NCBI GenBank assembly: GCA_917880885.1
Contig: OU862906.1
Span: 59,252,665 to 59,316,664 of the forward strand
Source: Limnephilus marmoratus
Lineage: Eukaryota > Arthropoda > Insecta > Trichoptera > Limnephilidae
Length of the DNA stretch: 64,000 nt
Direction: 5' to 3'
Shown here: positions 34,076 to 46,794 of the stretch, one piece after another
How the letters are laid out: each line of letters starts with the position of its first letter
Numbering within the stretch: the first letter of the stretch is position 1
The notes under the pieces: model-generated
What the model saw: the letters and a program-made list of their open reading frames with translations, nothing else
What the model was told of the DNA's origin: nothing
Database searches by the model: none
Translations under genes and position numbers: made by a program

Positions 34076-34091
34076 TAAACTAAGGCACCGA

Positions 34092-34530
34092 ATGCTAAAA
34101 TGTTATGTGTGGTCGATCTTGCTGTATGGATGTGAAACATGGACCTTGAAAGTAAATACCATGAACAGGTTAGAGGCTTTTGAAATGTGGCTTCGCCGGA
34201 GAATGCTCAAGGCCCCATGGGCCGACATGATCACGTACACAGAAATTAACAAGAAAGAGCAGATAGAGAACTGCTTAAATTAATAAAAATTAGGAAAATT
34301 TCATATCTGGGTCATATACTTCGAGGAGAGAAGTATCACTTGTTCCATTTAATATTGAAAGGCAAGATAGAGGGTCGCCGAGGGCCTGGTAATCTGGTAG
34401 GAGACAAATGTCTTGGCTGCGAAATATACGGGAGTGAACTGGCATTAGAAGAGTGGAGGAGCTATTCCAGGCAGCGTAAGACAGAGAGACATTTTCAAGA
34501 GTGATCGCCAACGCCGGGGGGACCTGATAG
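34092..34530 (+). pseudogene. LINE RT C-terminal fragment
   Basis: WSILLYGCETWTL and RLEAFEMWLRRRML lie in an open frame at 34092-34283. After a frameshift near 34260, RELLKLIKIRKISYLGHIL and KGKIEGRRGPG continue to about 34400. This is the thumb and C-terminal region of an RTE-like LINE, 5'-truncated and broken. Flanks were not resolved. Confidence 0.7.
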
Positions 34531-35300
34531 GGCACACAAAGAAGAAGAAACGAAGGTATTTTATTGTTATTATTATAATTATGTGTACCTAGAAAGTGTT
34601 TGCTACATGTGAAAATTACTATCCAGTAGTTTATTGCGACTTTTATTCTATTTTGTATTAAAACTCTTTTTTTATATTTTTTTTTGTTACCATATTTTAG
34701 AAAACAATAAAAAAATACAAAAATCAAACAAACAAAAAAATTATGAAAAGATGAAAATGTAGTGACCATAAATCGGAAAAAAAACAATAATAATAAATAA
34801 TAAAATATCTTCCTTTATTTTAAAAGTAAAAATTTTGTCCAAGACGCGTAGACACGAGTATATTTTATTCCTTACCAGATTATCTAACAAACTAATACCT
34901 ACCTACCTCTTGAATGTGTTCATCAGTTGCTTCACACCGTATTTCGAACAACCAATCGCCTATACTTCTTATGTCTATGGTTGTCGCCACTTCGTTTTTG
35001 TCGGTCGGCCATAGACAAAAAATAAAGAGTCACTTACACTTCTCGAAACGGGATGGTCCAGAGATAATTGATCCGTTCGAGGCTCGATTCTCATTTTGTT
35101 CTCACGGAGTCAGTCACTTCCTCAACATCCACTACGTCTAATATTTGCCCCGAACAAAAGAGGCATTCTCGAATAGGAATTCGAGCACTTTGTAAAAAAG
35201 AGGTATTAAATAAATCATTGCATTAAAACACTACTTTTCTAATCAATAAAGTGGTAGGTTATACCGATAATGGAAATATTTCTTTATATCTCGAAGCATT
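34531..35300. other. Unassigned
   Basis: AT-rich with A-runs; no gene or named repeat. Confidence 0.4.
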
Positions 35301-35344
35301 TGTGAATTGTGTAGTTCTGTTCTGTTGATTGGTTTGCAGCAATT

Positions 35345-36055
35345 TCATCTATTCGTTTCTTCCACTCTTCCCCTGTCTTGTGCGGCTCTTTTGAAGTCTG
35401 CATATGATAAGCAGCGCACGTCCACCAGCAGGTCCTCCAGGTACTCTCGGCGTGGGCGTCCCCTAGCGTTTGTCCCCTCGGTCTCCCTGAGGCCTTCTTG
35501 TCTTATTGCATGGCCGATCCATCTTGCGCGCCTTTCGGACAAGGTCCTGAGCAGGTGCCTTCCTCCTTCGATTCTTTGGAGAACCTCCTCATTTGTGATG
35601 TGGTCTCTCCAGGAAATTCCTAGTAGTCTTCTATAGGACCACATCTCAAAAGCCTCTAGTCTCCGTTTATCTCTTTCGGATAGGCACCATGTTTCGCAGC
35701 CGTACATCAAGATACTCCATACATAGGTCTTGATGAGGAGTATTCTCAGTTTCAGGTCTATATTATTCGATTCTATTATTTTCGACCTTTTATTGAATGC
35801 AAGCCTAGCCTGGTGTATACGGCTGTCGACCTCGCTCTTAGACCGACCGTCCCATGTTATTTTGCTCCCGAGGTAGACAAACTCCTTGGTGTTCTTTAGT
35901 GGAACTCCTGACATCTCTACTCTCATCTGATGTTGCGTTCGGCCTACAGTCAGCAGCTTTGTTTTGTCTTTATTTATCTTCATGTTGTAATTGTTTTGAA
36001 GAATGCTTTGCATGGTTGTTAAGGCCTCTTGCAGTTCTTCTTCGCTTTCTTCATA
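35345..36055 (-). pseudogene. LINE RT C-terminal fragment (5'-truncated)
   Basis: An open frame of about 237 LINE-derived codons contains KINKDKTKLLTVG, FVYLGSKIT near the middle, YGCETWCLS, LEAFEMWSYRRLL, WIGHAIRQ and GRPRREYLEDLL, then a stop at 35345. This is the RT palm end, thumb and C-terminal domain of an RTE-like LINE, without the YADD core. The open frame extends 25 codons further upstream only because it runs into a SINE A tail (36056-36132); those codons are not part of the protein. Confidence 0.8.
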
Positions 36056-36135
36056 GCATACCCAAATTGAGGATGCCATAGTCTCACTGACTCCAGACCG
36101 CTGGGAATAGTTGGGATTCTTGTGAGGCATTATGA
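36056..36135 (+). repeat. SINE A 3' tail
   Basis: ttgaggatgccatagtctca, then gaccgctgggaatagttggg and tcttgtgaggcatta, then a T-rich/A-rich end. Abuts the truncated 5' end of the LINE. Confidence 0.65.
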
Positions 36136-36535
36136 TTTTTTTGTAATCCTGTAATACATTACCGAAATTTTAGTTTCTAATTTATTTACGACCATTCTGA
36201 TTTTAGAAACTCGTTTGGTAATGTATAACTTTTGGGAAATTCATAATTAAATTTATTTAGAAGAAAAGTGTATAATATTGTAATCTACACTGAAATTGCC
36301 AAGTTAATGTAATTTAAAATTTGGTTTACCGAGAAAATTACGGATTTACTAAAATGGCTTTTGTAATATGCTTTTCGCTTCGTACAGATAATGCAGTCAA
36401 TAAAATAATCTATTTAGGGTTAATCATAATAATAAATATTGCATGGGAATGTACAAAGCATTGTCCTAAAACAAATATTTTATTTCAATAATAAATATTG
36501 AGGTCAATAATCGAGATAAAAATTATCCTATCTTT
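36136..36535. other. Unassigned
   Basis: AT-rich; nothing recognised. Confidence 0.4.
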
Positions 36536-36650
36536 TAAGTTGGAAAATTACACACAATAAGCTAAATTTCATCAAAATCGGTTAAATAGTTTCGGAGTTT
36601 ATCTCGAACAAACATCGTGACGGGAGATTTTTTAATGTATAAAGATATGT
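36536..36650 (+). repeat. LINE-type 3' tail fragment
   Basis: atttcatcaaaatcggttaa followed by tagtttcggagtttat and cgggagattttttaatgtat is the widespread arthropod LINE 3' UTR type, also seen at 63690-63880. Confidence 0.5.
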
Positions 36651-37850
36651 CAGTAGTCAATAAAATATCAACGAATGTCCATTAAAAATGAATGAAAAAG
36701 CATCTTTATTTTTTTATGTCATGGCTTTGTTATAACGTGCCTTTTATTTGTACGCTTGGAACCAAAATGCATGAATTGTGTGGATTGACAATCACAGAAA
36801 CACTTTCGAGCTTTGTTTTCCAGTTGAATTGTAGCACGATATCTGGTAGCATATAGTAAAAAGGGAGTCTTTAAATTTGAAAATTGGTTTTCATCGTGCA
36901 GAAATGATTTATCCTTTTTATTGAAAACTTGTTTCAATATAATATATTATTTTCTGTGGATGTATGGAGTTACCCAATGTAATACATGAATCATCCATAT
37001 AGTCCGGGCCTCACCGCGCTAGAGACACGTTTTTTTAATACATTCAGGTGGCGTCTTTCTAAGACAGGCTTACGTCGCTCCATTGGTAATCTACCTGGCG
37101 AGTATCGGGTAGTTTTTCAAAGTAGATAGGAATAAAAAAACTACTTCCATACACTCAGTAGCCTAGGAATCCTGGAGCAAATGGAACTTCGGTGGAATTA
37201 TGCTAGATAGTTTTGATTTTTGTCAAATGTGTTTCTCATTGCTCTCAACACCACTTGCGGTTGCTTCGTTCCTTTCCCCTAATTCAAGGTTCGGCGTGCA
37301 GGAATTTGAATTGACGCTTTGAATTGCTTCTTACTTGAATCCAATTTCCTTCGTGGAAATCACTCACAGGTGGAAACCAAGCTAATGTAGAGAGAGTTAA
37401 AGAGTGTAATAATCCAAAAAATGGTCTCATAGATTTGTTTCCCATGTTAACTTAAATTTAGCAAAGCATATTAACTACGGAAAACGTAATATTTCCCTAA
37501 TATCTGTGTCTTAAATACATTTATGTTTAGTGCAAACTTTCATGTACAGGGTTATCATCCTTCCCGTTATACCGTCTGTCAACGTTGTCGAGCCGACATC
37601 CAACAAAACGTAAAATTTCCTAATTTAAAAACCAGTACAATGCGACAACGTTGTTTACTAATTAACATTTTCTGGGGCCATGCTGATTACCAATGTTGCT
37701 GTCGTTCTTATATTAGATATCTGGCCATCTCTACTGTCGTTCTTCTGTCTTTATTTCAATTTAATCTTAATATTTCTTACCATTATAAGCAATAATTATC
37801 AGCCTGAAACACTCATCTACATTGAAAAAATCTTGCAAGAAAAGATACAT
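36651..37850. other. Unassigned
   Basis: Several short frames, none with features. No repeat recognised. Confidence 0.4.
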
Positions 37851-37921
37851 GCCGCCAGCGGGACTTGAACCCGTGTCCTTCTGATTGCCGGTCAGGTGTT
37901 CTACCACTGAGCTATGTCGGC
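37851..37921 (-). tRNA. tRNA-like sequence, possible tRNA pseudogene
   Basis: A 71-base cloverleaf on the minus strand: acceptor GCCGACA/TGGCGGC (6 of 7 pairs), D arm GCTCAGTGGTAGAAC, anticodon loop CCGGCAA (GGC, alanine-type, in the anticodon position), and T arm ACGGG/CCCGC with TTCAAGT. Position 33 is C rather than U, and there are stem mismatches, so function is doubtful. It could be a SINE head. Confidence 0.45.
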
Positions 37922-38348
37922 TTATCTAATACCAGCCAAATAATTCAATATATATTAGTGTTTCATTAAACAATTACTGCTAATTACATTTTTCCGCCTG
38001 AAAAAATTGGAATGTTTTCAGGTGGAAAATGTTGATAATTTTTTTTGTAACTAAAGAAAAAAGATCAAAACGTCTAGGGGGCCACTGGTTGGCGATGGAT
38101 TTCATTGCGCTTTGACCGGATGCTTTTAAGATTTGAATCAATTTTCAATCACCTGCCGCATGGGATCATTTCAAGATAATTAGTAGATACGTCATATTAT
38201 TACTTATCGGGCTCAAGTCGATAGACTCGTGTAAAACCTGTTATTTACTTTTTTCGTTAGTTACTTAGGATAAAAATAAATAATTTACCTACTCGAATTT
38301 GGATACTGCGTTAGATTATTTTTATTTATTTATTTGTAAGAAATCAGC
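37922..38348. other. Unassigned
   Basis: No gene; AT-rich. Confidence 0.4.
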
Positions 38349-38776
38349 TTTTTTTTCATTAGCTCCGCACAGGAGGCCCTGAGGAAAACAATTTCCATCA
38401 GGGCCATTGTCATCTTAGGGGATGCTGCGTGGAGGGTTTTTTAAGGAAAGGAAGGAGAGAAGTTTTGGAAAGGAAATAGGTACGAGGGATGGGTAGGAAT
38501 CTGGAGGTCCGTGTGTTCAGGAGTGACGGACGTATAAATCCATCCCTCCCACTGCGGTGCAAAGAGATATTTCGAGAGAGTACGGCCGGAGAAGTCAAAT
38601 TCCCTCAACTACTCTCTCCCGATCCGGCGTGCCATGCAGATGGTGGGCAGACGCATCCACCGCCAAGACCCGGACAAATCTCACCCCATGAACCCGGGCA
38701 CCCCTGCTAAGTCACCAAACGTAGCAAACCACTTGGGGGGGACTTGGACTTGACTGTGTTGGTTATCCAAAAAATT
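38349..38776 (-). repeat. SINE B, nearly full length
   Basis: On plus it starts with the T-run and cattagctccgcacagg (tail), then gaggaaaacaatttcc, gggatgggtaggaatctgg, the GC-rich middle with gtgggcagacgcatccacc, gaacccgggcacccctgc, and ttggttatcc at the 5' end. Confidence 0.8.
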
Positions 38777-38972
38777 AATATGAAGGTGGAGGAAAGAGGA
38801 ATATAGAATAAGGATAGGAGATGCTCACGAAACATCTCTATTCGCATGTATTAATTTATGATCGTACGCATTAATTCGGTTTGATATTTCTGAAGGCTAT
38901 TGTTTAGAATGTTAAAATTATAATGTGTACACAAATATGAATAAACTTTTATTTTCACAAAGCACTGTTTTC

Positions 38973-39176
38973 GGTGACCGGACAACTCAGAATGAAACCA
39001 ACTCAGAAGCACCTCAGAAAGTGCATTAAGAGTGATGATAAAAAATATTAAAAATTTGGTTAAATAGGTTAAGTTAGGTTAGGGTTACCGGCTATTTTAA
39101 AATTTATTTTTCATAGCTTTTAATGACTTTTCTGAGGTGTTTCTGAGTTTGTTTCATTCTGAGTTGGCATGGAACC
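38973..39176. mobile_element. hAT-like MITE, copy 1 (204 bp)
   Basis: Flanked by the perfect 8-bp duplication CTGTTTTC (38965-38972 and 39177-39184), typical of hAT. Subterminal inverted phrases aactcagaatgaaac and gtttcattctgagtt lie at the two ends. The interior includes ggttaggttagggtta. No transposase. Confidence 0.75.
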
Positions 39177-39184
39177 CTGTTTTC

Positions 39185-40225
39185 AGGGTGAATTGCCTAT
39201 TTAAAAAAAAAAAACTTTTTATTTTACGTCACAGAAGGCGTAAAATCCGCTTGTCTATTAAAAATGTTATCGTTGTCCACATTGTGATCACATTTTACAT
39301 AATTATATTTATCAAACATTAATTTCGGTTATCTGTGACGATGTGCGTGATGTAACCATGTAAAAATATACCTGCGTGTTGCTGCGTAATGTAGTGCATG
39401 AAGTTATGCTCTTTCATGAACTTTTATTTTCTAAATTGGAACTGATTGTGGGAACGAAGCGATAAAGTTTATTTATTTACATATATAATAATAAAATGCA
39501 TATTATGTAATAATTAAGGCACCAATGTTTATTTATTTAAATGATTATTCTATATTTGAAATTTAAATTTATTTCGCTTAAATATTTGACAGAATTTTTA
39601 AAGTTCATTCTAACGCTAAATATGTTATAATACTTTCGGCTTCACGTGTCCTATACTTATAACATCCGGGACTTTTTCACAGATCTGTGCTAGTACAATA
39701 ATATTCAACGGTATACAAAAGGTGACGCAAAAATTTTCACTCGATTTCCTAAGGCAGTAAATTTGTAAATAAAAATAATAGTTTTTATTGGTAACACTAT
39801 TGAACCAAATATTTCTGATTATCTCTGCATCATTGAGAAAAATATAATATAACAACAGATTGAAAAGAGAACTTCTATTGATTCATCCCATTCTTCACTG
39901 TTACCTAATTTTTATTTTTGTTTTGCGAACATACCTTGAATGTTTGTAAATGTCTTTCTTTCTACAAATGTTAATATTATTACAAAAAAATTCTATAGTT
40001 TGTAATGTAGGTACAAAGAAATTTAATGAAAAAAAAGTTTTTTTTTTCAAAGAAAGACAAACATTCCAGTACAATGTTTTCACCAATGAACGCTAATAAT
40101 CATTGTCCATACTTATCCTTAATGGTGTAAATTGTACAATGCTTTCTAAAAATATATCTGATAGCGATACATTTACTTTTGAAAGGTTTGTTCTGTATAA
40201 TATTAATGCGCAAAACAATTTTTTT
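39185..40225. other. Unassigned
   Basis: AT-rich, short frames only; nothing recognised. Confidence 0.4.
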
Positions 40226-40520
40226 TAGTAAATACCGCACAAGAGTCCCAACTTGTCCCTTCTGGAATCATTGAGACTATGGTATCCCCAATAGGAGTAT
40301 ATTGTAATGCTGAAAGTATCGCCCTGGTGTATGACCATCATTCAGAGTTGAAATGTTGGTTGAAATAGCTTTAATCTTGTTCGATGGCCAGATCTGAATA
40401 GCCAGGTACTTTTCCGCTTCCCTCTTCCCCATCTCCTTCCCCTCCTTACACTGAAAGTACCTTTCACTCTAGAAGGTGCCGCAAAAGCACTATTTTTTAT
40501 TTCTTAAATTAATAAATTGT
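40226..40520 (-). repeat. SINE A with internal inversion
   Basis: Ends lie in minus orientation: ataccgcacaagagtccc at the left, and gtgccgcaaaagcac with aattgtgtgatt at the right. The middle, about 40317-40450, reads in the opposite direction (tcgccctggtgtatgacc, gccagatctgaatagccagg, ccccatctccttcccctcc). Confidence 0.7.
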
Positions 40521-41044
40521 GTGATTAACTTCCGGAATGCTAGTTGATAGCCTTACCCATCGACTATGGGAGCAATGAATGAAAAGAAAATACACTCTTA
40601 GCCTCTGGGCAATTTTATACTTACCACATCATATCTCCACTCACGAACCTTCGTAGAAAAATGCAAAAATGCGCACATATCTCTGGGTAACTTTGAAAAA
40701 TGCAAAACAACACAACTTTTCAGCGGTTCCATTTCGCAAATGAAGCCTTTATAGCCTGAAAACCTCCAGTGAAAGAGGCGCCATTATCAGCAGCCGCAGG
40801 TATAGACAACAGAGTGGAAGTTTTAAACTCTACAAGGGGTGCATTAGCGAGTTTCTCGTGGAACTATTTCAAATATAGCATTCTTTGTTTTTGCGAGTTT
40901 TTTGAACTCATGTAAAGCCGCAATCGGTGCATTTTGTATCTCAAATGATCCCAGTTTGCGTATTATTTTATCTTAATCTAAAGTTTGCTTTATAAATTAT
41001 TTTCAGGGAGAATGTTTTTCATCCATGTATCTATGTATATAATG
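40521..41044. other. Unassigned
   Basis: No gene or named repeat. Confidence 0.4.
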
Positions 41045-41165
41045 CTGTTTTTTTCGTAAGTAAGTTGTTTTAAAAAATAGTATAATTTTTTTTTGTAAGT
41101 AAGTTGTTTTTAATAATATTATTATTTTATTTTTGTAAGTAAGTTGTTTTTAATAAAAATACTAG
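41045..41165. repeat. Short tandem repeat (3 copies)
   Basis: gtaagtaagttgtttt recurs at about 41057, 41096 and 41137. It abuts ctagctgacccgacaatctt, a LINE/SINE-type end common in arthropods. Confidence 0.75.
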
Positions 41166-41432
41166 CTGACCCGACAATCTTCGTACCGCCTCAGAATCAA
41201 TAACTGTTGAATTAAATTAAGTTTTTTTATTAAGTTGAACAGCTCCATAGAGTCACTACAGCGGCTAGGGCTTCCGTTTTAAAAAACAGGACCCGCCTCC
41301 GTTGTTAAAACGGAAGTGTGAACGGGCTCTCAGGGTTTGAGAATCATTTTTTTTTAATTTTAATTAAAATTTAATATAATAATGTTATCATCAAGTTCTG
41401 CAAAAATTTTAGTTTTTATTTTTGTTTCAGCG

Positions 41433-41458
41433 GTTTCGGCTAACAAGGCCATTTTCAA
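41433..41458 (-). other. Hammerhead-like core
   Basis: The minus strand reads TTGAAAA, stem GGC/GCC, GAAAC. Degenerate copy of the pattern at 33931-33958. Confidence 0.3.
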
Positions 41459-41469
41459 ACGGTTATAAT

Positions 41470-42492
41470 CCGAAACAGCTGTAACAAAAATACGTAATTA
41501 AATACTTGCGGAACTTAATAACAACATTATTAAATTTAATTTTAATATATTTTTTTTAAATTAAACGGAGTTCTATGAATTAAACACAAAACGGTTCATT
41601 ATTTAAGAATCTACTTTAATTAAATATATTAATGAATGCTTACTTAGTCAAATATGAAATCTTTCTAATTTATTAATAGTATTTTACTAACGCTTCCTGT
41701 TTATAATTACTGTAGAAACTAAAATGAAAATGCAAGAAAGGTCAATAACCTTTTGCTTTGTATCGTCTTTAAAATAAGTCGTCCGGTCAGAACATTGAGA
41801 TTTAATCATACACGGTCTTTAGCTAAAGCCGAATTCATTAGTAATTTTAGTACTAACTCCGGAATTAAGTTATAAAATATGTATGCAGTGCATCGTCCTG
41901 CAAATTATTCTGAACATGGACTTTAAATGATTTTTACAGTAGCATTTTATTAAGCCATTTGTATTATGACCATGCTAAATCACTCAAAAAGCTTTTTAAT
42001 TAGCGTGATGGAAATCATATAGGTGTGTATTATTTTTAATTGCGTTGTTATTTTTTGAAATGCGCAAGTGCATTGTGCGTAGTACTTTCAGTTTTATGGG
42101 ATGCAATACCTATCTCAACTAATATCATTGAAAAATCTAAATTATGGTCATATATTAAAAAGATCATAACATGTTCTTTAAACCGGATGGTAATAAAAGT
42201 AGTTGTGAGTAAAATATTAGCAGAATTACAAGGTTGGGCTGGATTGCGTTCGGTTAGGCTAGGACACACAGGTTAGGTTAGGACACATAGGGTTAGGTTT
42301 GGTTACTTGTGGCACTTTTCCATCAACCGGGGGAGCTTTGGTGCCACTCCATGGCGTCTTTAAAAAATAAAGCAAGTACTGTAGAATCTAGTAAGCCTTA
42401 CCGTGGCGTGTTATTTCGCCTTCTAAGGTTGTAACTTCTTCATGGTGGAAGCGGTACGTCATGGTTCATCTTATTAAATAGTGTTTTGATCG
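41470..42492. other. Unassigned
   Basis: AT-rich. A few GGTTAGG-type words occur at 42250-42300, too few and scattered for a telomere array. Confidence 0.4.
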
Positions 42493-42930
42493 TTTTTTTT
42501 TTACATTAGCTCCACACGTGAAGCCCTGAGGAAAAAATCCCTCAGGACCTATGTCATCTTTGGAGATGCTGTGTGCAGGATCTTTTTAGGGAAAGGAAGG
42601 AAAGGAAGTTCTGGGAAGGAAAAAGGTACGAGGAGTGGGTAGGAATTTGGGGGCCAATGTGTCTAGGAGTGACAGACGTATAATTCCAACCCTTTCACTA
42701 GTGGGTCGAGCGAGACCGGCTGGAAAGATCTAGGTTAGGTCTCCCTCAACCAATCACTCCCGATCCGGCCCGCTACGAAGTAGGTGGGCAAACGCATTGG
42801 CCGCCAAGACCTAGACGAACCTCACCTCATGAACCCGGGCACCCCTGTTAACTCACCAAACAAGACAAAGAAACTAAGGGTGTTGGCTATCCAATAATTG
42901 GTTCCGGTACCCATACCCGCCTCCCAAATT
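42493..42930 (-). repeat. SINE B, full length
   Basis: On plus: T-run, acattagctccacacgtgaa, agtgggtaggaatttgggg, gtgggcaaacgcattggcc, gaacccgggcacccctg, ttggctatccaataattgg, and the 5' end cccatacccgcctccc. Confidence 0.85.
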
Positions 42931-43135
42931 TATTGATAGTTAAATGACTACATTTTTTTCTTTAATCATTCAATTCATTACTCACGAATAATAATTTGTT
43001 GACAAACAAGCTTGGAACACACCTATTTTATAAACATTCGTAAACATTGTACATACAAGTACCTAGCAGGTATTAGAATTTGAAATTAAAACACCTTTAT
43101 ACTTTCTTCCACTAATTTATATTTCACCAGGACCG

Positions 43136-43162
43136 GTTTCATCCTATTACGGACATTTTCAG
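43136..43162 (-). other. Hammerhead-like core
   Basis: The minus strand reads CTGAAAA, U, stem GTCC/GGAT around GTAATA, then GAAACCGGTCC. Confidence 0.35.
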
Positions 43163-43994
43163 ACTGGTCCTAGCAGGTATTACATTTATTTTGATTTTTA
43201 CCAAAACTCGTTACATTCATAAATCAAAATGGAACAAACAAGCAAAGAACATAGAACTTATAAAGCACCTTAGTGGGATTTTACTTCGGTAGTTAGATGG
43301 CTCTTTTTGCACTTCTCTTTCCGCCCATAATGCCTGTACTGCCTGCAATATCAACTGTACCTGTACTTGCTTGCTGTATCGCCTGCAGTCATCGCTACCA
43401 GCTATAGAACCCAGCAGCCATTGTTTCACGCAGCCCGTGTGTAACGGACCAACGGACCACAAAATCATTCTCATCCTTTCCTACGAACCGTGTCAGCCGG
43501 AAGTCTGTAGTTCGTTTGGAGATGATGGACAAGCCATTAGAATTATTTTTAGTAATTATCTCGCATTAGAATTGATGTTCGGAAAAATGAATGAGTGCAT
43601 AGACGTGTGTGATACGCAAATGGACGAAACAAGAAGTTGATGAAATAGCGAAGCACGATCAAGCGAAACAAATAAAATTGCTGGTTAGGTCATGAATCAT
43701 TTTAGCATAAGTTTTGTAATGTTTGAGACGATAATATGTGAATATGGACAAAATATGGTCGAGGTGGGAGATAAGTAGCGTTCTAACGTCTCAGCGTATA
43801 CTTCTGCGAGTATGGCGTGATGATTAATTAGTTGGGATTCGGAAGCTGGATTTTCTCTTACAAACTATTCTATGCTACAAACCACGAATCTCAAAGAAAA
43901 CGATTCTCTCGTAAATTGCGATGCCCATAGAATACAGAAGAGTAGGAAACACCGTGATGTCAAAGTCTGACGATTCTCAGCTTAGATTTTATAT
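43163..43994. other. Unassigned
   Basis: Short frames (85-89 codons) without domain features; no repeat recognised. Confidence 0.4.
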
Positions 43995-44713
43995 ACGCAG
44001 AACAGTGTATCCACCATCGTGACATTAAAACCTTCGACACAATAAATCACTCGCATCTTTTTAAAAAGCTGAAAGTATAGGGATTACTGATAATGAACTG
44101 ACATTTAATAAAAGTAGCGTGGAAGATAGAAGTCAAATGGTAAAATTTAACAACGTTAAATTTAACAACAACGGCGAGTTTATTGATGTCAAAATCGGGG
44201 TGCCTCGAGGAAGTGTTCAGGGTCCAATTCTGTTCTTAATTCACATCAATGACCTACGCAACATAGAATGTGAAGGCGAAATAATCAGTTCATCCTCATT
44301 TAAAAAGATTTCATGAAGTTTTAGATGGCTCTTTGCCATTTACCAATAACTGTTGGAATATGGCACGGAACAGTGCTATGACCAAATGAATGAATGACTA
44401 AATCCACTAATTAAAACCCAAATAAAGCCAAAACGAAAATTATACTTAAAGTCGCTGACGAAATTTTCGACAGTCTGAAAATCATATCAATTAAACAAGT
44501 TTTTTCTAAAATTATACTCCTTTTAATTCATAAATACGGAAGACAAGAAATAACAAGTCGTTTATTAGAAACACATCCAACAAGTAACTACAAATTCAAC
44601 ATTTGGGCAATAAACTTCTCATAATATAACAGTACTGAGCTCTGCAATAAAATTCCACTCTCACTTAAAAACCACAATAATATAATATTTCAATCTCAAA
44701 AAATTAGATTTCA
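43995..44713 (+). pseudogene. LINE RT fragments (Jockey/CR1-like)
   Basis: KTFDTINHSHLF near 44031 (palm motif A with catalytic D) and, in an open frame at 44119-44316, GVPRGSVQGPILFLIHIND (motif B and downstream). A gap loses the YADD motif. A later part (44460-44700) shows ITSRLLETHPTSNYKF and ELCNKIPLSLK, typical LINE C-terminal sequence. Stops and a deletion make it dead. Confidence 0.65.
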
Positions 44714-45045
44714 ATTTGGAAGGCGGAAATGGGTACCGCCGCCCCGGGAACCTTTATTGGATAACCAACACCTCCGCCATTGGTCACCCCAAGTGGTTCG
44801 CTACGTTTGGTGTTTTAGCAGGGGTACCCGGGCTCATACGGTGAGGTTTGTCTAGGTCTTGGAGGCGGATGACCAGGACACACTGAAACCCAGATTCCTA
44901 CCCACCCTTTAAACCCTTTTTCTTCGGAACTCTCCTCTCCTTCCCTTAAAAAAACCCTCCCCACATCATTCCCAAAGATAACATAGGCCCTGAGGGAAAT
45001 CATTTTCCTCGGGGCCTCCTGTGTAGAGCTCATGTAAAAAAAAAA
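44714..45045 (+). repeat. SINE B, full length (332 bp)
   Basis: Starts tttggaaggcgg, then gggtaccgccgccccggg, ggataaccaacacctccgcc, ggttcgctacgtttgg, cctgagggaaatcattttcc, gggcctcctgtgtagagct and catgt plus an A-run. Confidence 0.85.
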
Positions 45046-46334
45046 TACAATATATAGGGAGATCAGAAATAGAAACTGAAACTGAAACCACACAGCTACA
45101 CTAAAAATAATGCAATCTAATTTATTTTATTTTTATTTAAAAAACACCACATATTTATAGTTACTTCATGTAAATAACTCTTAATAAAATAAAATAAAAA
45201 AAATAAAAATAAATAAATTTCAATATATGTAAATGAATTTGTCAGCACGGGAGATCCAATTGAGGATATCATTACATCTTCGTGATTAAAAAGAGAAAAT
45301 AAAACAAAAGAAATTACGAATTTCGAAATGGATGGCGACAAAAGATGTCAGGCGAGCACTTTTCTAGTGTGCTCCTTTATTTCATGCCTACATCATTATC
45401 CAAATTGTAGTTACACTAAAGTAATTTAATTATGATAATTATCTTCCTTTTCAACGTTATTCTTTCGTTTTCATAAAGCTGAATTGCCCTCTCTCAAAAG
45501 AATTGCAAAAATCGTTCGCTTTTTGGTCTAATTTTACATTATTTTATCCTGCACCGGGAATTGTCCATCCTCTGAATCCTCTTTAAATATAAATTAATAA
45601 TTGCCGAATGGCAAGGCACGTCGATTTATGAGGGGATAAAAACGGATAAAATTAAACAACACTGGAAAGAAAATTAGAATAATTTAACTAAAAAAGTGTG
45701 GCCGTAAAAAGTTGCAAGCCTAGTTTTCAGAGATGGTTATGGAAACTTTTTACAGGTACTAAAATTATTGTATCTTTTCAATCTTATTTTGTTTGAAACC
45801 CATTAATCTTTACTTTGTTATCCAACTTCTATTGTTATACACTATTTTCAACTAATTTCTTCTTTGGGTACATTTACCAATTAAGTACCTTTGTATATGC
45901 CAGTTGTATACTAGTGTGATGAAAGTGATGTACTAGATATTACATTGCTCTGATACAGCCTAGTTATAGGTGAAACTAGTTTTATGTATTAACTCTAAAC
46001 TATAAAGCGGGGTTCTTCTGAAGAAATAATTTCAGATGATGAACTCCGGCATCATGAAATTAGTACTCGTATCTAGAGTTTTTTTGCTACCTGGAACTTT
46101 TATGTTAACATAAATAATTTCATTTAAGAAGAAGATACTACTAATAAATCTAAACAAACACGAAACAAAACTGGCTAAACATCCCTGTAATTATAAAAAT
46201 TTCATTTCTTCAATTTTTTTTACATCGTTTTTGTCGTAATTTTATGTTTATCATTTCTTGTGTTTATAATTATTTTTCTCGGTAAAGTTATACTTCCTAT
46301 ATTTATGTAAAAGTCCTCTGGGCATAAAAGAAAT
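45046..46334. other. Unassigned
   Basis: AT-rich; no gene or named repeat recognised. Confidence 0.4.
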
Positions 46335-46757
46335 ATTTTTTTTATTTTTTATATGAATACCGCACAGGAGTCCCAACTGCTCCCGTCTGGAACCAGTGGG
46401 ACTATGGCATCCCCAATTGAGGTATGTTGTGAGGCTGAAGGTAATGGGGAAGGGAAGGAGATAGGGAAGAGGGAAGAGGGAGGTGGAGAAGTACCTGGCT
46501 ATTCAGACCTGGTCACCAAACACGGCTAACGCCATTTCAAGCAACGTTTCAATTCTGAATGGTGGTTTTACACCAGGGCGATACTGAGAGTATCTTCCAT
46601 TCTGGAACGTGCCGCAAACATAATATATATTATTTTAAATGAATAAATTGTGAAATAACACAAATTAATCAAATAAAATTTATTTGCCACGCTGGGATTC
46701 GATACCGCGACCTTCGGAGTGGTAGCCAAGAGCTTTACCACTGGACTACGCCGTCGT
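46335..46757 (-). repeat. SINE A, full length with tRNA head
   Basis: On the minus strand the tRNA head comes first (46757-46680: A-box TAGTCCAGTGGTAAAGC, B-box GGTATCGAATCCC). It is followed by an AT-rich link (aaattttatttgattaattt), ggcacgttccag, the conserved middle, the purine tract on plus, and the tail CTTGTGCGGTATTC-type end with an A/T run. Pol III transcription from the head is expected for such SINEs. Confidence 0.85.
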
Positions 46758-46794
46758 AATTAAACGAGACAAAAAAAAATAAAAAGGGTAACTG

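Noticed and set aside
34092..34283. Stand-alone small gene
   Set aside because: The motifs are LINE RT C-terminus and the protein continues in another frame after an indel.
35345..36130. Reading the 261-codon minus frame as one protein from its first methionine
   Set aside because: The first 25 codons come from a SINE A tail; the LINE-derived part starts near 36055.
39060..39095. GGTTAGGTTAGGGTTA as telomeric or interstitial telomere repeat
   Set aside because: It is part of a hAT-like MITE and recurs in its second copy (near 54555); too short for a TTAGG array.
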